From Comamonas sp. BIGb0152 (lineage in GTDB: Bacteria > Pseudomonadota > Gammaproteobacteria > Burkholderiales > Burkholderiaceae_C), in assembly GCF_024809975.1 (NCBI RefSeq), contig NZ_JANUDY010000010.1, forward strand, positions 1-64,000: 64,000 nucleotides of DNA, given 5' to 3'. Position numbers and translations under genes: made by a program. Below the pieces are notes generated by a model. It had not been told where the DNA came from and did no database searches. It saw nothing but the letters and a program-made list of their open reading frames with translations. The first letter of the stretch is position 1. Each line of letters starts with the position of its first letter. Positions 27,529 through 37,183 of the stretch are shown here, in pieces.

Positions 27529-28134
27529 TTACCAGTGGCCGGTGGGGTTGATGCCGTCCTGCATGACCCAGTGGATACGCGCCGCCTCGACACCCATCAG
27601 TGCTGCCTGGTGCACCAGGCGGTCGGTGGTCTTGCCGTCGAGCACCGGCTGGCGCGAGAGCAGCTTGAAGGAATCGGTGGTGTCGCCCATGAGCATGGCC
27701 CAGCGGTAATCGGGGTCGATGGCCACCACATGGTAGCCCTCATGGAAGGGGCCTTTGAAGGAGGCCTTCATCGCGCCAAAGTGGGGCGCACCGACAAAGC
27801 GGGCAATGCCATGGCTCTCCACCCAGCGGTGGGTGCCGGCATGAAAGCCGCGGTTGATGATTCCCAGGCTGCCATCGCTCAGCAGTTCGTATTCGACGCG
27901 TGAGCGTGTCAGTGGCTTGCCAAGGCCCCGCTCTATCCGGGCAATCTCATACCAGTCGCCGGCAAAGCGCTCGGCGTCGAAATCGTCCACCGGTTCAATC
28001 AAGCCGACGGGAACTACCTTGTTTTTGGCCTGGCTGCTGGTCCACCAGTACACCGCCACCGCAGCGACACCTGCGGCAAGCGCTAGCCAACGCGTGTGCT
28101 GGGGTTGCCGTTGTTGGTGATCGAGCTTGTGCAT
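27529..28134 (-). CDS. Membrane-anchored lipocalin family protein
   Basis: A 201-residue bacterial lipocalin (Blc-like). A single N-terminal membrane helix (WLALAAGVAAVAVYWW, about residues 15-32) has no lipobox, so it is a membrane anchor or uncleaved signal rather than a lipoprotein signal. The lipocalin motif is FDAERFAGDWYEIARIERG, with LLSDGSLGIINRGFH and PDYRWAMLMGD further on. Blc binds lysophospholipids and fatty acids and is linked to envelope stress. ATG 28134 is chosen since an AAGGA site lies 10 nt upstream; the frame stays open to 28269. Confidence 0.87.
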   Translation of the reverse strand: MHKLDHQQRQPQHTRWLALAAGVAAVAVYWWTSSQAKNKVVPVGLIEPVDDFDAERFAGDWYEIARIERGLGKPLTRSRVEYELLSDGSLGIINRGFHAGTHRWVESHGIARFVGAPHFGAMKASFKGPFHEGYHVVAIDPDYRWAMLMGDTTDSFKLLSRQPVLDGKTTDRLVHQAALMGVEAARIHWVMQDGINPTGHW

Positions 28135-28358
28135 AAGAAATTCATCCTTGTTTTGTTCTCTGTGAATGCTAACGAGATAGGCGTAATTTACAAGCTTGTA
28201 GCCCGCATCAAATGTAAGCAAAGCGCCTGATTTTGGGGGGCGCCTTGCAGCGTGCATGCCTAATTTCACACGAATGCAGCGGATTTAGCTGGTATTTTTT
28301 ACCTGCTCCTTCGGCATCTGTGGCCTAATGTCGGTTTTGTTTATCGCGAGGTCCCAGG

Positions 28359-28529
28359 ATGGGCAACAAAATCGTTACGGAAGCTGACCGCAAGTTCACC
28401 CCTCAACCCACCTTGCCTAACGGCAAGAGCCTGCCTACGGCTGGCCGTGGTCAACAGGCTAGCCGTGCCCGTGGCACTGCTACCCGTTCGAAGAAGAACC
28501 CAGGCAAGCGCACGCACAAGGGCGGTTAA
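28359..28529 (+). CDS. Small basic hypothetical protein (56 aa)
   Basis: An ATG-TAA frame of 56 residues starting MGNKIVTEADRKFTPQPTLP. The C-terminal half is rich in Arg, Lys, Gly and Thr (RSKKNPGKRTHKGG end) and has no hydrophobic core, suggesting a disordered, nucleic-acid-associated peptide. GAGG lies 7 nt before the ATG. The codon usage is ordinary, and two stem-loops with T tracts follow, so the unit looks like a real monocistronic gene. Function unknown; similar short basic proteins seem common in Comamonadaceae annotations. Confidence 0.7.
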   Translation: MGNKIVTEADRKFTPQPTLPNGKSLPTAGRGQQASRARGTATRSKKNPGKRTHKGG

Positions 28530-28553
28530 TACCGCCTACCGGTTTTGCCCCGT

Positions 28554-28598
28554 CCGCATGCCGCGCTTGCCACGATCAGGCGCGGCATGCGGATGGAG
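28554..28598 (+). terminator. Stem-loop after the small basic protein gene
   Basis: CCGCATGCCGCGC (28554-28566) pairs perfectly with GCGCGGCATGCGG (28580-28592) over 13 bp, followed by ATGGAGCTTTTTC. This is a strong hairpin 25 nt past the stop; the T run is slightly displaced. Confidence 0.65.
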
Positions 28599-28614
28599 CT
28601 TTTTCGGTCAAGAC

Positions 28615-28637
28615 AAGCCCGCATCAGCGGGCTTTTT
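28615..28637 (+). terminator. Second terminator after the small basic protein gene
   Basis: AAGCCCGC-ATCA-GCGGGCTT followed by four more T. It is a canonical intrinsic terminator in tandem with the previous stem-loop. Confidence 0.85.
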
Positions 28638-28713
28638 TGCGTCTGCCTTTTGCTGCCTGTGGCTACCTGTTTGGGGGCCTGTTTTGGCCTCTGGCTTCAG
28701 GCGGGGTGAGGCA

Positions 28714-29043
28714 TCAGCGATGCTGCAGCCGGCGGCGCAGCTCCAGCACCTCTTCCATCAGGTCGACAGTCAGGGCCGCGAGTTGGGGGTCGGCCTCATA
28801 GGTGTGCTCAAGCTGGGCGACGCGGCGCGCACGCACAATACAGGTGGCTGCAAAGCGCCAGCTGTCTATGGCGCCGGCCCTGCGGGTGCCCGTGCTGGGG
28901 GTGAGCACGCCCTCCAGCACCCGCTCCTGCACCCAGGCCACATTGCGTTGGCAGGCCTGGGCAAGGGTGGCCGCGTCCAGGCTGTCGTCGTCCATGATCT
29001 CAAGCATGGTGGTATGAACCGTCGTGTAGTGGGGCATCTTCAC
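28714..29043 (-). CDS. cbpM: Chaperone modulator CbpM
   Basis: A 109-residue MerR-HTH-like protein. LDAATLAQACQRNVAWVQER and the C-terminal MEEVLELRRRL segment match CbpM, which binds the J domain of CbpA and inhibits its co-chaperone activity. It is encoded directly downstream of cbpA with a 4-nt overlap, as in E. coli. The start may be ATG 29043 or 29037. Confidence 0.88.
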   Translation of the reverse strand: MKMPHYTTVHTTMLEIMDDDSLDAATLAQACQRNVAWVQERVLEGVLTPSTGTRRAGAIDSWRFAATCIVRARRVAQLEHTYEADPQLAALTVDLMEEVLELRRRLQHR

Positions 29044-30005
29044 ACTCCTTGGCGGGGCTGAAACTGGGGGAAAGCCTTGGCAAAGGCTTGGTAAGCGGCG
29101 CGCTCCTGGTCGGTGGTGGCGGGCGGAATGTGCAGTTGCAGCTCCAGGTACAGGTCGCCTGGGGTGGCCGCAGGCAAGCCCTTGCCTTTGACGCGCAGCT
29201 TGCGCCCGGCCGACCAGCCTGCCGGAATGCTGACCTCCAAGGTGCCGGCGGGGGTGTGGATCTCGGCGCTGCCGCCCAGTGCCGCTTCCCAGGGTGTCAC
29301 CGCCATCGGCATGTAGACATCCTTGCCTTCGGCGCGCCAGCGCTTGTCGGGGCGGAAGTGGACCTCCAGCAGCAGATCGCCGGCAGCGCCGCCCTGGTAG
29401 CCGGGTCCGCCCTGGCCGGCCAGGCGGATCATCTGCCCTTCGCGCACCCCTGCGGGGATTTTGACCTGTAGCTGGCGCTCCTGCTGGCGAAGGCTGCCGT
29501 CATCGTTGAAAGACTGGCCGTGCAAGCTCAGCGTTTTTTCGGTGCCCTGGTAGCTGTCCATCAGGTCCAGCTCGATGCTGGCATGCTGGTCCTCGCCCCG
29601 GATGGGCGCCTGCGCACCTGCCGAACGTGATCCATGGCGCTGCGCGCGTGCCGCGTCGCCAAACATCTCGCGGAAGAAGTCGCTGTAATCGGCATCGCCC
29701 CCCATGCTCTGGCGGCGAAACTGGAAATCACGGCTGTCAAAGCCTTCGGCGTTGCGGAAAGGGTTGCCTGCACCTGCGGAAAAACCACGCGGTGCATTCA
29801 GCATGTCGTCGTATTCGGCGCGCTTTTCAGCGTCGGACAGCACGGCATTGGCTTCGTTGACCTCGGCCATGCGCTGCTGGGCGTCTTTCTCCTTGCTCAG
29901 GTCCGGGTGGTATTTGCGGGCGAGCTTGCGAAACGCTTTTTTGATGTCGTCTGCGCTGGCCTTTTTATCTACGCCCAGCACGTCGTAATAAGTCTTGGTA
30001 TCCAT
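29040..30005 (-). CDS. cbpA: DnaJ-like co-chaperone / curved DNA-binding protein CbpA
   Basis: A 321-residue type II J-domain protein. The J domain covers residues 1-70 (TYYDVLGVDKKASADDIKKA, then KYHPDLSKEKD with the HPD motif). A Gly/Phe/Arg-rich linker follows, then the two beta-barrel substrate-binding domains (LQVKIPAGVREGQMIRLAGQ; LEVSIPAGWSAGRKLRVKGK). The zinc-finger domain of DnaJ is absent. It works with DnaK and may bind DNA. ATG 30005 is chosen since GGGAG precedes it; the frame is open upstream to 30209 without conservation. Confidence 0.92.
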   Translation of the reverse strand: MDTKTYYDVLGVDKKASADDIKKAFRKLARKYHPDLSKEKDAQQRMAEVNEANAVLSDAEKRAEYDDMLNAPRGFSAGAGNPFRNAEGFDSRDFQFRRQSMGGDADYSDFFREMFGDAARAQRHGSRSAGAQAPIRGEDQHASIELDLMDSYQGTEKTLSLHGQSFNDDGSLRQQERQLQVKIPAGVREGQMIRLAGQGGPGYQGGAAGDLLLEVHFRPDKRWRAEGKDVYMPMAVTPWEAALGGSAEIHTPAGTLEVSIPAGWSAGRKLRVKGKGLPAATPGDLYLELQLHIPPATTDQERAAYQAFAKAFPQFQPRQGV

Positions 30006-30193
30006 GCCTGCTCCCAATGGTTTGGCAGCTTGCTGTTTTACAGGCAACTGCCCGATGGCTAATAACTCCTTGGAACTTAGTTGCTTTTGGCGCTGATTCA
30101 AGTCAGAGAAGCGCGTATTTGCAAATGCCCCGGGGCCTGCTGGGCCGGCCAAAGATGGTAAAAATACAGCTTTCTTCTTGGAATGGGCTCTGT

Positions 30194-30568
30194 ATGACCG
30201 AGGCTGCAACTGCGCCCTGGCTGGTGGTGTGTTTGTGCGCGCAGTGGTGTGGTACCTGTAACCAGTACCAGTCGATTTTTGACGCGCTGGCCAAAGCCTG
30301 GCCGGGCATGGCCTTTGTGTGGCTGGATGTGGAAGACGAGGAGGAGGCGCTGGGAGAGTTGGACATCACGACCTTCCCCACGGTATTGCTGGGCAAGGGA
30401 GACGAGGCCTTGTTTTTGGGCCCGGTGTTGCCCCAGCCCGGTGTGCTGCAGCGCATGCTGGAGCGGTTTTCGCAGGGGGATGCCCAGCCCTTGCCTGCGC
30501 AAGATGATGCCCATGCCTTGCTGCAACGGGCCACTTGCCTGTTGCGGGCCCGAGGCGCGCAGGCTTAG
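30194..30568 (+). CDS. Thioredoxin family protein
   Basis: A 124-residue thioredoxin-fold protein. The active site is CAQWCGTCNQYQ (CGTC rather than the CGPC of housekeeping thioredoxin), followed by FVWLDVEDEEEALGELDITT and the cis-proline segment FPTVLLG. No signal peptide is visible, so it is cytosolic. The CGTC site suggests a more oxidising potential than thioredoxin 1. ATG 30194 is chosen because the domain starts soon after; the frame is open to 30017, overlapping cbpA upstream DNA. Confidence 0.83.
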   Translation: MTEAATAPWLVVCLCAQWCGTCNQYQSIFDALAKAWPGMAFVWLDVEDEEEALGELDITTFPTVLLGKGDEALFLGPVLPQPGVLQRMLERFSQGDAQPLPAQDDAHALLQRATCLLRARGAQA

Positions 30569-30600
30569 TCGTAAACACGCCTAAAAGGCCTGGGACCTGA

Positions 30601-30629
30601 TTGCAGCGTTACTGGTTTGCCCCTATAAT
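30601..30629 (+). promoter_or_regulatory. Sigma-70 promoter upstream of rimP
   Basis: TTGCAG (30601-30606) and a perfect TATAAT (30624-30629) are separated by 17 bp. This is the best sigma-70 promoter visible in the window. Transcription would start near 30636, just before an intrinsic terminator. Confidence 0.75.
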
Positions 30630-30648
30630 AGATGTCTACACGACCAAC

Positions 30649-30676
30649 CGGGCGGTGCCAACCGCCCGTTTTTTTT
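30649..30676 (+). terminator. Terminator in the rimP leader
   Basis: CGGGCGGT-GCCA-ACCGCCCG followed by eight T is a canonical intrinsic terminator. It begins about 13 nt after the predicted start of transcription and 90 nt before rimP. It either ends the upstream thioredoxin transcript or attenuates the rimP operon promoter. Confidence 0.88.
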
Positions 30677-30704
30677 GGTCGCATGTTTTTCAGCTCGATG
30701 CTGT

Positions 30705-30721
30705 GGAATGTGTAACATTCC
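30705..30721. promoter_or_regulatory. Palindrome in the rimP leader
   Basis: GGAATGT-GTA-ACATTCC is a perfect 7-bp inverted repeat with a 3-nt spacer, 43 bp upstream of the rimP start and downstream of the leader terminator. It could be a protein-binding site or a leader RNA stem; nothing identifies the ligand. Confidence 0.35.
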
Positions 30722-30763
30722 GTGGTTCTCGGGTTTTTTGTATTTGCGGGATATATAGCACAC

Positions 30764-31363
30764 GTGAGCTTGCAAGAAACCACCCTACAAACGGTGAGCG
30801 GCCTGGGCTACGACTTGGTGGAGATCGAACGCTCTGCCAGTGGCCTTTTGCGCATCACCATCGACTTGCCCTGGAGCGCGGATGCTGTCCGCCCGGAAGG
30901 GGTGCCAGAGCAGTTTGTCACGGTGGAGGATTGCGAGAAGGTCACGCGCCAGCTGCAGTTTGCGTTGGAAGTCGATGGCGTGGAATACAAGCGCCTGGAA
31001 GTGTCCTCGCCCGGTATCGACCGTCCATTGCGCCATGAGCAGGATTTCATCCGTTTTGCGGGTGCGATGGTTGATCTGACCTTGAAGGAGCCCATTGGTG
31101 CTGCCGCTGAAGGCACGGCCATCAGTGCCAACCGAAAGAAATTCCGAGGCACGCTGGAGCGCACCGAAGCAGGGGGCTGGCAGATCGTCTGGAGCGATGC
31201 GCCCGCTGTCAAGCCTGGCGCTCGCGTGAGCAAGAAGCGTCCGCCCGCACCGCTGCAAAGCCTGGGTTTTACGCTCGATGAATTGCGTGAGGCGCGTTTG
31301 GCGCCGATCGTGAGCTTCAAGGGCAGGGCTGCAGCGGATAACGCTGGCGAGGCGCAAGCCTGA
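30764..31363 (+). CDS. rimP: Ribosome maturation factor RimP
   Basis: A 199-residue protein needed for 30S subunit maturation. LQETTLQTVSGLGYDLVEIE and LEVSSPGIDRPLRHEQDFIR are family hallmarks. Between the two domains is a longer linker (KKFRGTLERTEAGG to KKRPPAP), as in other betaproteobacteria. No ATG fits; GTG 30764 is chosen from the family N terminus, with only a weak GGGA upstream. It heads the rimP-nusA-infB-rbfA-truB-typA series. Confidence 0.92.
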   Translation: MSLQETTLQTVSGLGYDLVEIERSASGLLRITIDLPWSADAVRPEGVPEQFVTVEDCEKVTRQLQFALEVDGVEYKRLEVSSPGIDRPLRHEQDFIRFAGAMVDLTLKEPIGAAAEGTAISANRKKFRGTLERTEAGGWQIVWSDAPAVKPGARVSKKRPPAPLQSLGFTLDELREARLAPIVSFKGRAAADNAGEAQA

Positions 31364-31432
31364 TTTGCCCAGCGCATGGTGGCGCCGATGATGCCGCCTT
31401 CTGGTTAAAGATTGAAATAGGAGAGTCATCGC

Positions 31433-32917
31433 ATGAATCGCGAATTGTTGATGCTGGTGGATGCCATCGCGCGCGAAAAGAACGTAGAGCGCGATGTGGT
31501 GTTTGGCGCTGTGGAATCTGCCCTGGCCCAGGCTACGAAAAAGCTGTACCCCGGCGAAGTGGATGTGCGTGTGGCTATCGATCTCGATACCGGCGATTAC
31601 GACACTTTCCGTCGCTGGTTGGTGGTGCCCGATGATGCGGGTCTGCAAAATCCTGATGCCGAAGAGATGCTGATGGATGCCATCGACCGCAAGGAAGATG
31701 TGCAGGTTGGCGATTACATCGAAGAGCAGATCGAGTCTGTGCCGATTGGCCGTATTGGTGCCATGGCAGCCAAGCAGGTCATCTTGCAAAAGATCCGTGA
31801 TGCCGAGCGCGAGATGCTGCTCAATGACTTCATGGCACGCGGCGACAAGATCTTCAACGGCACCGTCAAGCGCATGGACAAGGGCGACATCATTGTCGAG
31901 TCCGGCCGCGTGGAAGGCCGACTCAAGCGCGGTGAAATGATTCCGAAGGAAAATCTGCGCAATGGTGATCGGGTTCGCGCCATGATCATGGATGTGGATC
32001 TGACTTTGCGCGGCGCTCCTATTTTGCTCTCGCGCTCTGCGCCCGAGTTCATGGTTGAGCTGTTCCGCAACGAAGTGCCTGAGATCGAGCAAGGCCTGTT
32101 GGAGATCAAGAGCTGCGCCCGTGATCCAGGCAGCCGCGCCAAGATTGCCGTGCTCAGCCACGACAAGCGCATTGACCCCATCGGCACCTGCGTTGGTGTG
32201 CGCGGCAGCCGCGTGAACGTGGTGACCAATGAGCTCGCTGGCGAGCGTGTGGACATCGTGCTGTGGTCGGAAGACCCGGCCCAGTTCGTGATTGGTGCGC
32301 TGGCCCCGGCCAATGTGTCCTCGATCGTGGTGGACGAAGAAAAGCATGCCATGGACGTGGTGGTGGACGAGGAAAACCTCGCTATCGCCATTGGCCGTGG
32401 TGGCCAGAACGTGCGTCTGGCCTCTGACCTGACCGGTTGGAAGATCAACATCATGGACGCCGCCGAATCGGCGCAAAAGCAGGAAGAGGAAACCACCACT
32501 TCCCGCAAGCTGTTCATGGAAAAGCTGGATGTCGACGAAGAAATCGCCGACATCTTGATTGAAGAAGGTTTCTCCAGCCTGGAAGAAGTGGCCTATGTGC
32601 CGCTGCAGGAAATGCTGGAAATCGAGAGCTTCGATGAAGAAACGGTCAATGAACTGCGTACGCGCGCTAAAGATGCGTTGCTGACGATGGAAATTGTCCA
32701 CGAAGAGAGTGTTGCCCGTGTTTCCCAAGAGTTGCGTGATCTTGAAGGGATGACGCCTGAGTTGGTAGCCCAGCTGGAAGCTGGTGGAATCCACACGCGT
32801 GACGACCTGGCCGATTTGGCCATTGATGAATTGACCGAGCTGACCGGACAGTCTGCCGATGACGCAAAAGCCTTGATCATGAAGGCCCGCGAACATTGGT
32901 TTGATGGACAGGAATAA
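31433..32917 (+). CDS. nusA: Transcription termination/antitermination factor NusA
   Basis: A 494-residue NusA. The N-terminal RNA polymerase-binding domain starts [20 protein letters not shown]. The S1 domain holds [20 protein letters not shown], followed by KH domains with [19 protein letters not shown] and [20 protein letters not shown]. Two acidic C-terminal repeats (each with EEG(F/I)-like helix-hairpin motifs, near residues 360-490) are present, as in E. coli. AGGAGAG precedes the ATG. It lies 69 bp after rimP. Confidence 0.96.
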   Translation: MNRELLMLVDAIAREKNVERDVVFGAVESALAQATKKLYPGEVDVRVAIDLDTGDYDTFRRWLVVPDDAGLQNPDAEEMLMDAIDRKEDVQVGDYIEEQIESVPIGRIGAMAAKQVILQKIRDAEREMLLNDFMARGDKIFNGTVKRMDKGDIIVESGRVEGRLKRGEMIPKENLRNGDRVRAMIMDVDLTLRGAPILLSRSAPEFMVELFRNEVPEIEQGLLEIKSCARDPGSRAKIAVLSHDKRIDPIGTCVGVRGSRVNVVTNELAGERVDIVLWSEDPAQFVIGALAPANVSSIVVDEEKHAMDVVVDEENLAIAIGRGGQNVRLASDLTGWKINIMDAAESAQKQEEETTTSRKLFMEKLDVDEEIADILIEEGFSSLEEVAYVPLQEMLEIESFDEETVNELRTRAKDALLTMEIVHEESVARVSQELRDLEGMTPELVAQLEAGGIHTRDDLADLAIDELTELTGQSADDAKALIMKAREHWFDGQE

Positions 32918-32940
32918 GGTCAGGAGGCACGGAACAAGAT

Positions 32941-35802
32941 ATGTCGAGTAATACTGTCGCCGAGTTCGCTGTTGAACTCAAAAAATCACCGGATACATTG
33001 CTGGAGCAACTGCAAGCCGCAGGCGTGTCCAAGCACGATGCATCCGATGCACTGACCGAAACGGACAAACAAGCGCTGTTGTCCCATCTGCAAGCCGCTC
33101 ATGGCGCTGCCGACCGCAAGAAGATCACATTGACCAAGAAATCCACTAGCGAGATCAAACAAGCCGATGCCACGGGCAGGGCGCGCACTATCCAGGTGGA
33201 AGTGCGTAAAAAGCGCACTTTCGTCAAGCGCGACGATGTGGCTGAACCCGATTCCGACGAAGCCGTCAAGCACGCCGAGGCCAAGCAAAAGGAAGCCGAG
33301 CACAAGGCTGAGCTGGTCAAGCGCGAAGAAGAGGCCCGCAACGAAGCAGACCAGATCAGCAAGGAAGAAGCTGACCTGGTACAGCAGCGTGCTGACCGCA
33401 ATGAGCGCGAAGACCGCGAGCGCAAGGAGCGCGAAGCCGAAGAGCGTGCTGCCGCCTATGTAGTCAAGACGCAAGAGCGCAAGGCCCAGGAAGTGGCAGA
33501 GCAGGCAGAAGTCGCCCGCCGCCACGCCCAGGATCTGGCTGCCCGCAATGAAGCCCAGGCCGAGGCCAAGAAAAAGGCCGAGGACGAGTCCAAGGCCCGT
33601 GAGGCTGAAGAGACTGCGCGCGCCGTCGATCTGGTCGAGCGCCGCCGCAAGGCCTTGGCAGAAGCCGAAGCGATCCGCGCCATGATGAATGCACCCAAGA
33701 AGGTGCTGGTGGCCAAGAAGCCTTCGGAAGAGAAAAAAGAAGTCAAGCCAGCGGATGCCAAAAAAGGCACCTTGCACAAGCCCGCTACCACCGGTACAGG
33801 CACTGGCGCGGCCAAGCCTGCTGCTGGCGCGCCTGGCAACAAGGAAGTCAAGTCCGCCAAGCTGTCTTCGAGCTGGAGCAACCAGAACGACAGCAACGGT
33901 AAGAAAAAGGAACTCAAGACGCGTGGTGATTCCTCCGGTGGCGTGGCCAACCGGGGTAACAACTGGCGTTCCGGTCCCCGTGGCCGCCGTGGCAACGACC
34001 GCAATGATCACCGTGGCGCGCAGTCTGCCGCACCGGTGGAAGCGCGTATCCTCGATGTGTATGTGCCTGAAACCATCACCGTGTCCGAGCTGGCACACAA
34101 GATGGCGATCAAGGCATCCGAGGTCATCAAGGCGTTGATGAAGATGGGCCAGATGGTCACCATCAACCAGCCACTGGACCAGGACACCGCGATGATCGTC
34201 GTGGAAGAAATGGGCCACAAGGCACATGTCGCCGCGCTGGATGATCCAGAAGCCTTCACGCTGGAAGAAGAATCGCAGTCCGAATCCGAAGCGCTGTCAC
34301 GCGCTCCGGTGGTGACCGTGATGGGCCACGTTGACCACGGTAAGACCTCGCTGCTGGATTACATCCGCCGCAGCAAGGTGGCCGCTGGTGAAGCCGGTGG
34401 TATTACCCAGCACATCGGTGCTTACCACGTTGAGACGCCTCGCGGCATGATCACCTTCCTGGACACCCCCGGTCACGAGGCCTTCACGGCCATGCGTGCC
34501 CGTGGTGCACAGTCCACGGACATCGTGATTCTGGTGGCAGCGGCCGATGACGGCGTGATGCCCCAGACCAAGGAAGCGATCAAGCATGCCCGCGCTGCAG
34601 GTGTGCCTATCGTGGTGGCTATTACCAAGGCCGACAAGCCCGATGCCAATCCAGAGCGCGTCAAGCAAGAGCTGGTGGTCGAGCAGGTGGTGCCGGAAGA
34701 ATACGGTGGTGATTCGCCCTTCGTGGCCGTGTCCTCCAAGACCGGTCAAGGCATTGACGAGCTGCTCGAACAAGTGCTGCTGCAGGCCGAAGTGCTGGAA
34801 CTCAAGGCGCCGGTGGAAGCCAATGCCAAGGGTCTGGTGATCGAAGCCCAGCTGGACAAGGGCCGCGGCCCAGTGGCCACGGTGCTGGTGCAGTCCGGTA
34901 CCTTGAAGGTCGGCGATATCGTGCTGGCAGGTCAGACCTATGGCCGCGTACGTGCCATGGTCGACGAAGACGGCAAGGTCGCCAAGCAAGCTGGTCCTTC
35001 GCTGCCCGTCGAGATCCAAGGTCTGTCGGATGTGCCGCAAGCCGGTGATGATTTCATGGTGCTGCCCGATGAGCGCCGTGCCCGTGAAATCGCCACCTAC
35101 CGTGCTGGCAAGTTCCGCAACACCAAGCTGGCCCGCCAACAAGCAGCCAAGCTGGAAAACATGTTTGCCGAAATGGGTGCCGGAAGCGTTCAGTCGCTGC
35201 CGATCATCATCAAGGCCGATACCCAGGGTTCGCAAGAAGCACTGGCGACCTCGCTGCTCAAGCTCTCGACCGAAGAGGTCAAGGTGCAGATGGTCTACAC
35301 CGGTGTGGGTGGTATCAGCGAGTCCGACATCAATCTGGCCCTGGCTTCCAAGGCGATTGTGATTGGCTTCAACGTGCGTGCCGATGCGCAAGCGCGTAAG
35401 ACTGCCGAGAGCAATGATGTCGATATCCGCTACTACAACATCATCTACGACGCGGTCGATGAGCTGAAGGCAGCCATGTCCGGCATGCTGGCACCCGAGC
35501 AGCGCGAAGAGATCATCGGTATGGCCGAGATCCGCACCGTGTTCGTGGCCTCCAAGATCGGTACGGTTGCAGGTTCGTACATCACCCAGGGTCACGTCAC
35601 CCGCAACGCACACTTCCGTCTGCTGCGCGACAACGTGGTTATCTACACGGGTCAGATCGATTCGCTGCGCCGCTTGAAGGATGACGTCAAAGAAGTCAAG
35701 GAAGGCTTCGAGTGCGGTATCAAGCTCAAGAACTACAACGACATCAAAGAAGGTGATATGTTGGAAGTCTTTGAGATCAAGGAAATCGCTCGTACGCTGT
35801 AA
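32941..35802 (+). CDS. infB: Translation initiation factor IF-2
   Basis: A 953-residue IF-2. An IF2_N domain at residues 1-50 is followed by a long highly charged Lys/Glu/Ala coiled region (to about 330) and a basic Arg/Gly patch ([13 protein letters not shown]). The G domain has [10 protein letters not shown] (G1), DTPGHEAF (G3) and TKADKP (G4). Domains II to IV complete the protein. IF-2 brings fMet-tRNA to the 30S subunit. It starts 23 bp after nusA. Confidence 0.97.
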   Translation: MSSNTVAEFAVELKKSPDTLLEQLQAAGVSKHDASDALTETDKQALLSHLQAAHGAADRKKITLTKKSTSEIKQADATGRARTIQVEVRKKRTFVKRDDVAEPDSDEAVKHAEAKQKEAEHKAELVKREEEARNEADQISKEEADLVQQRADRNEREDRERKEREAEERAAAYVVKTQERKAQEVAEQAEVARRHAQDLAARNEAQAEAKKKAEDESKAREAEETARAVDLVERRRKALAEAEAIRAMMNAPKKVLVAKKPSEEKKEVKPADAKKGTLHKPATTGTGTGAAKPAAGAPGNKEVKSAKLSSSWSNQNDSNGKKKELKTRGDSSGGVANRGNNWRSGPRGRRGNDRNDHRGAQSAAPVEARILDVYVPETITVSELAHKMAIKASEVIKALMKMGQMVTINQPLDQDTAMIVVEEMGHKAHVAALDDPEAFTLEEESQSESEALSRAPVVTVMGHVDHGKTSLLDYIRRSKVAAGEAGGITQHIGAYHVETPRGMITFLDTPGHEAFTAMRARGAQSTDIVILVAAADDGVMPQTKEAIKHARAAGVPIVVAITKADKPDANPERVKQELVVEQVVPEEYGGDSPFVAVSSKTGQGIDELLEQVLLQAEVLELKAPVEANAKGLVIEAQLDKGRGPVATVLVQSGTLKVGDIVLAGQTYGRVRAMVDEDGKVAKQAGPSLPVEIQGLSDVPQAGDDFMVLPDERRAREIATYRAGKFRNTKLARQQAAKLENMFAEMGAGSVQSLPIIIKADTQGSQEALATSLLKLSTEEVKVQMVYTGVGGISESDINLALASKAIVIGFNVRADAQARKTAESNDVDIRYYNIIYDAVDELKAAMSGMLAPEQREEIIGMAEIRTVFVASKIGTVAGSYITQGHVTRNAHFRLLRDNVVIYTGQIDSLRRLKDDVKEVKEGFECGIKLKNYNDIKEGDMLEVFEIKEIARTL

Positions 35803-35808
35803 TTTCCG

Positions 35809-36186
35809 ATGGCAACTCGTAAGAAAACCGCTGCGCCAAACCGCAGCTTCAAAGTCTCCGACCAGATCCAGCGGGATCTGTCGGAGCTGATTGCCCGCGA
35901 ACTGAAGGACCCACGTGTGGGCATGGTGACCCTGCAAGCCGTTGAGGTGACGCCGGATTACGCCCATGCGAAGGTCTACTTCAGCTTGCTGATTGGCGAC
36001 CCCGACCAGACCCAGGAAGCCCTGAACCAGGCTGCTGGTTTCTTGCGCAATGGCCTGTTCAAGCGCCTGCATATCCACACCGTGCCGACCTTGCATTTCA
36101 TCTACGACCGCACCACCGAGCGTGCAGCCGATATGAATGCCTTGATCGCCAAGGCCGTGGCATCGCGCGGACCCGAGGAAGGCTGA
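35809..36186 (+). CDS. rbfA: 30S ribosome-binding factor RbfA
   Basis: A 125-residue KH-fold protein that binds 16S rRNA late in 30S maturation. [40 protein letters not shown] and [19 protein letters not shown] are family motifs. It starts 6 nt after infB and ends 4 nt before truB, so coupling is likely. Confidence 0.95.
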   Translation: MATRKKTAAPNRSFKVSDQIQRDLSELIARELKDPRVGMVTLQAVEVTPDYAHAKVYFSLLIGDPDQTQEALNQAAGFLRNGLFKRLHIHTVPTLHFIYDRTTERAADMNALIAKAVASRGPEEG

Positions 36187-36190
36187 GCCC

Positions 36191-37183
36191 ATGAACGCCC
36201 CTCGCACACGGGTGCAGCGGCGCCCTGTGCACGGGGTGTTTCTGCTCGACAAACCCATTGGCCTGTCCAGTAACGACGCTTTGCAAAAAGTGAAGTGGCT
36301 GCTGCGCGCCGAAAAAGCCGGACACACCGGCACGCTCGATCCTTTGGCGACCGGCGTGTTGCCGCTGTGTTTTGGCGCTGCCACCAAGTTCAGCCAGCTG
36401 CAACTGGATGCTCCCAAGACCTACGAGGCCTTGGTGCATCTGGGCGCGACCACCACCACCGGCGATGCCGAGGGTGAGGTGCTGCAGACCTGGGATGTGG
36501 ACCATGCGCTGCTGACCCCCGAGAAGCTGGAGGCCGTGGCCGCACAGTTCAGGGGTGATATCAGCCAGGTGCCGCCCATGTACAGCGCGCTCAAACGCGA
36601 TGGCAAGGCCCTCTATGAATATGCCCGTGCCGGCATCACGCTTGAGCGTGAGCCGCGTGCCGTGACCATCTTGCACCTGTCCCTGTCATGGGTGCAGGAG
36701 GAGACCGCCTTCACCGCGCTCAAGATGACCGTGCGCTGCAGCAAGGGCACCTATGTGCGGACCTTGGCCGAAGACATCGGCCAGGCCCTGGGCTATGGCG
36801 CGCATTTGCGCAGCCTGCGCCGCATTGAGACGGGTGGTATTGGTCTGGACCGATGCATATCGCTGCAGGCCCTGGAAGCCACGCCCGATGACCAACGCCT
36901 GCACTATGTATTGCCGGTCGATACCTTGCTGGCCGCGCATACCCGTGTCACGCTCGATGGTGACAATGCGGGCAGATTTCTGTCCGGCTTGCGCCGACGG
37001 GGTGAATGGGCCGATGCCCATGCCGTGGCCGTTTATGGAGAGGAGCCTCCTGCGCTTTTGGGTGTTGCACACATCCGGGCGCGCGAGCTCATCCCCGACC
37101 GCCTCTTAAGCCCCATCGAGATTCAACAAATTTTGGAAGGAACGCCGCGCCCACAAGCCAGCGGCATTTTGGAAACATCATGA
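36191..37183 (+). CDS. truB: tRNA pseudouridine(55) synthase TruB
   Basis: A 330-residue enzyme making pseudouridine 55 in the T arm of tRNAs. [18 protein letters not shown] and the catalytic Asp in [19 protein letters not shown] are diagnostic; [17 protein letters not shown] and [19 protein letters not shown] follow in order. It overlaps typA by 4 nt (ATGA). Confidence 0.96.
   Translation: MNAPRTRVQRRPVHGVFLLDKPIGLSSNDALQKVKWLLRAEKAGHTGTLDPLATGVLPLCFGAATKFSQLQLDAPKTYEALVHLGATTTTGDAEGEVLQTWDVDHALLTPEKLEAVAAQFRGDISQVPPMYSALKRDGKALYEYARAGITLEREPRAVTILHLSLSWVQEETAFTALKMTVRCSKGTYVRTLAEDIGQALGYGAHLRSLRRIETGGIGLDRCISLQALEATPDDQRLHYVLPVDTLLAAHTRVTLDGDNAGRFLSGLRRRGEWADAHAVAVYGEEPPALLGVAHIRARELIPDRLLSPIEIQQILEGTPRPQASGILETS

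Noticed and set aside
30785-32896. A 703-residue minus-strand frame opposite rimP and nusA
   Set aside because: The translation has no family resemblance and is antisense to strongly conserved genes.
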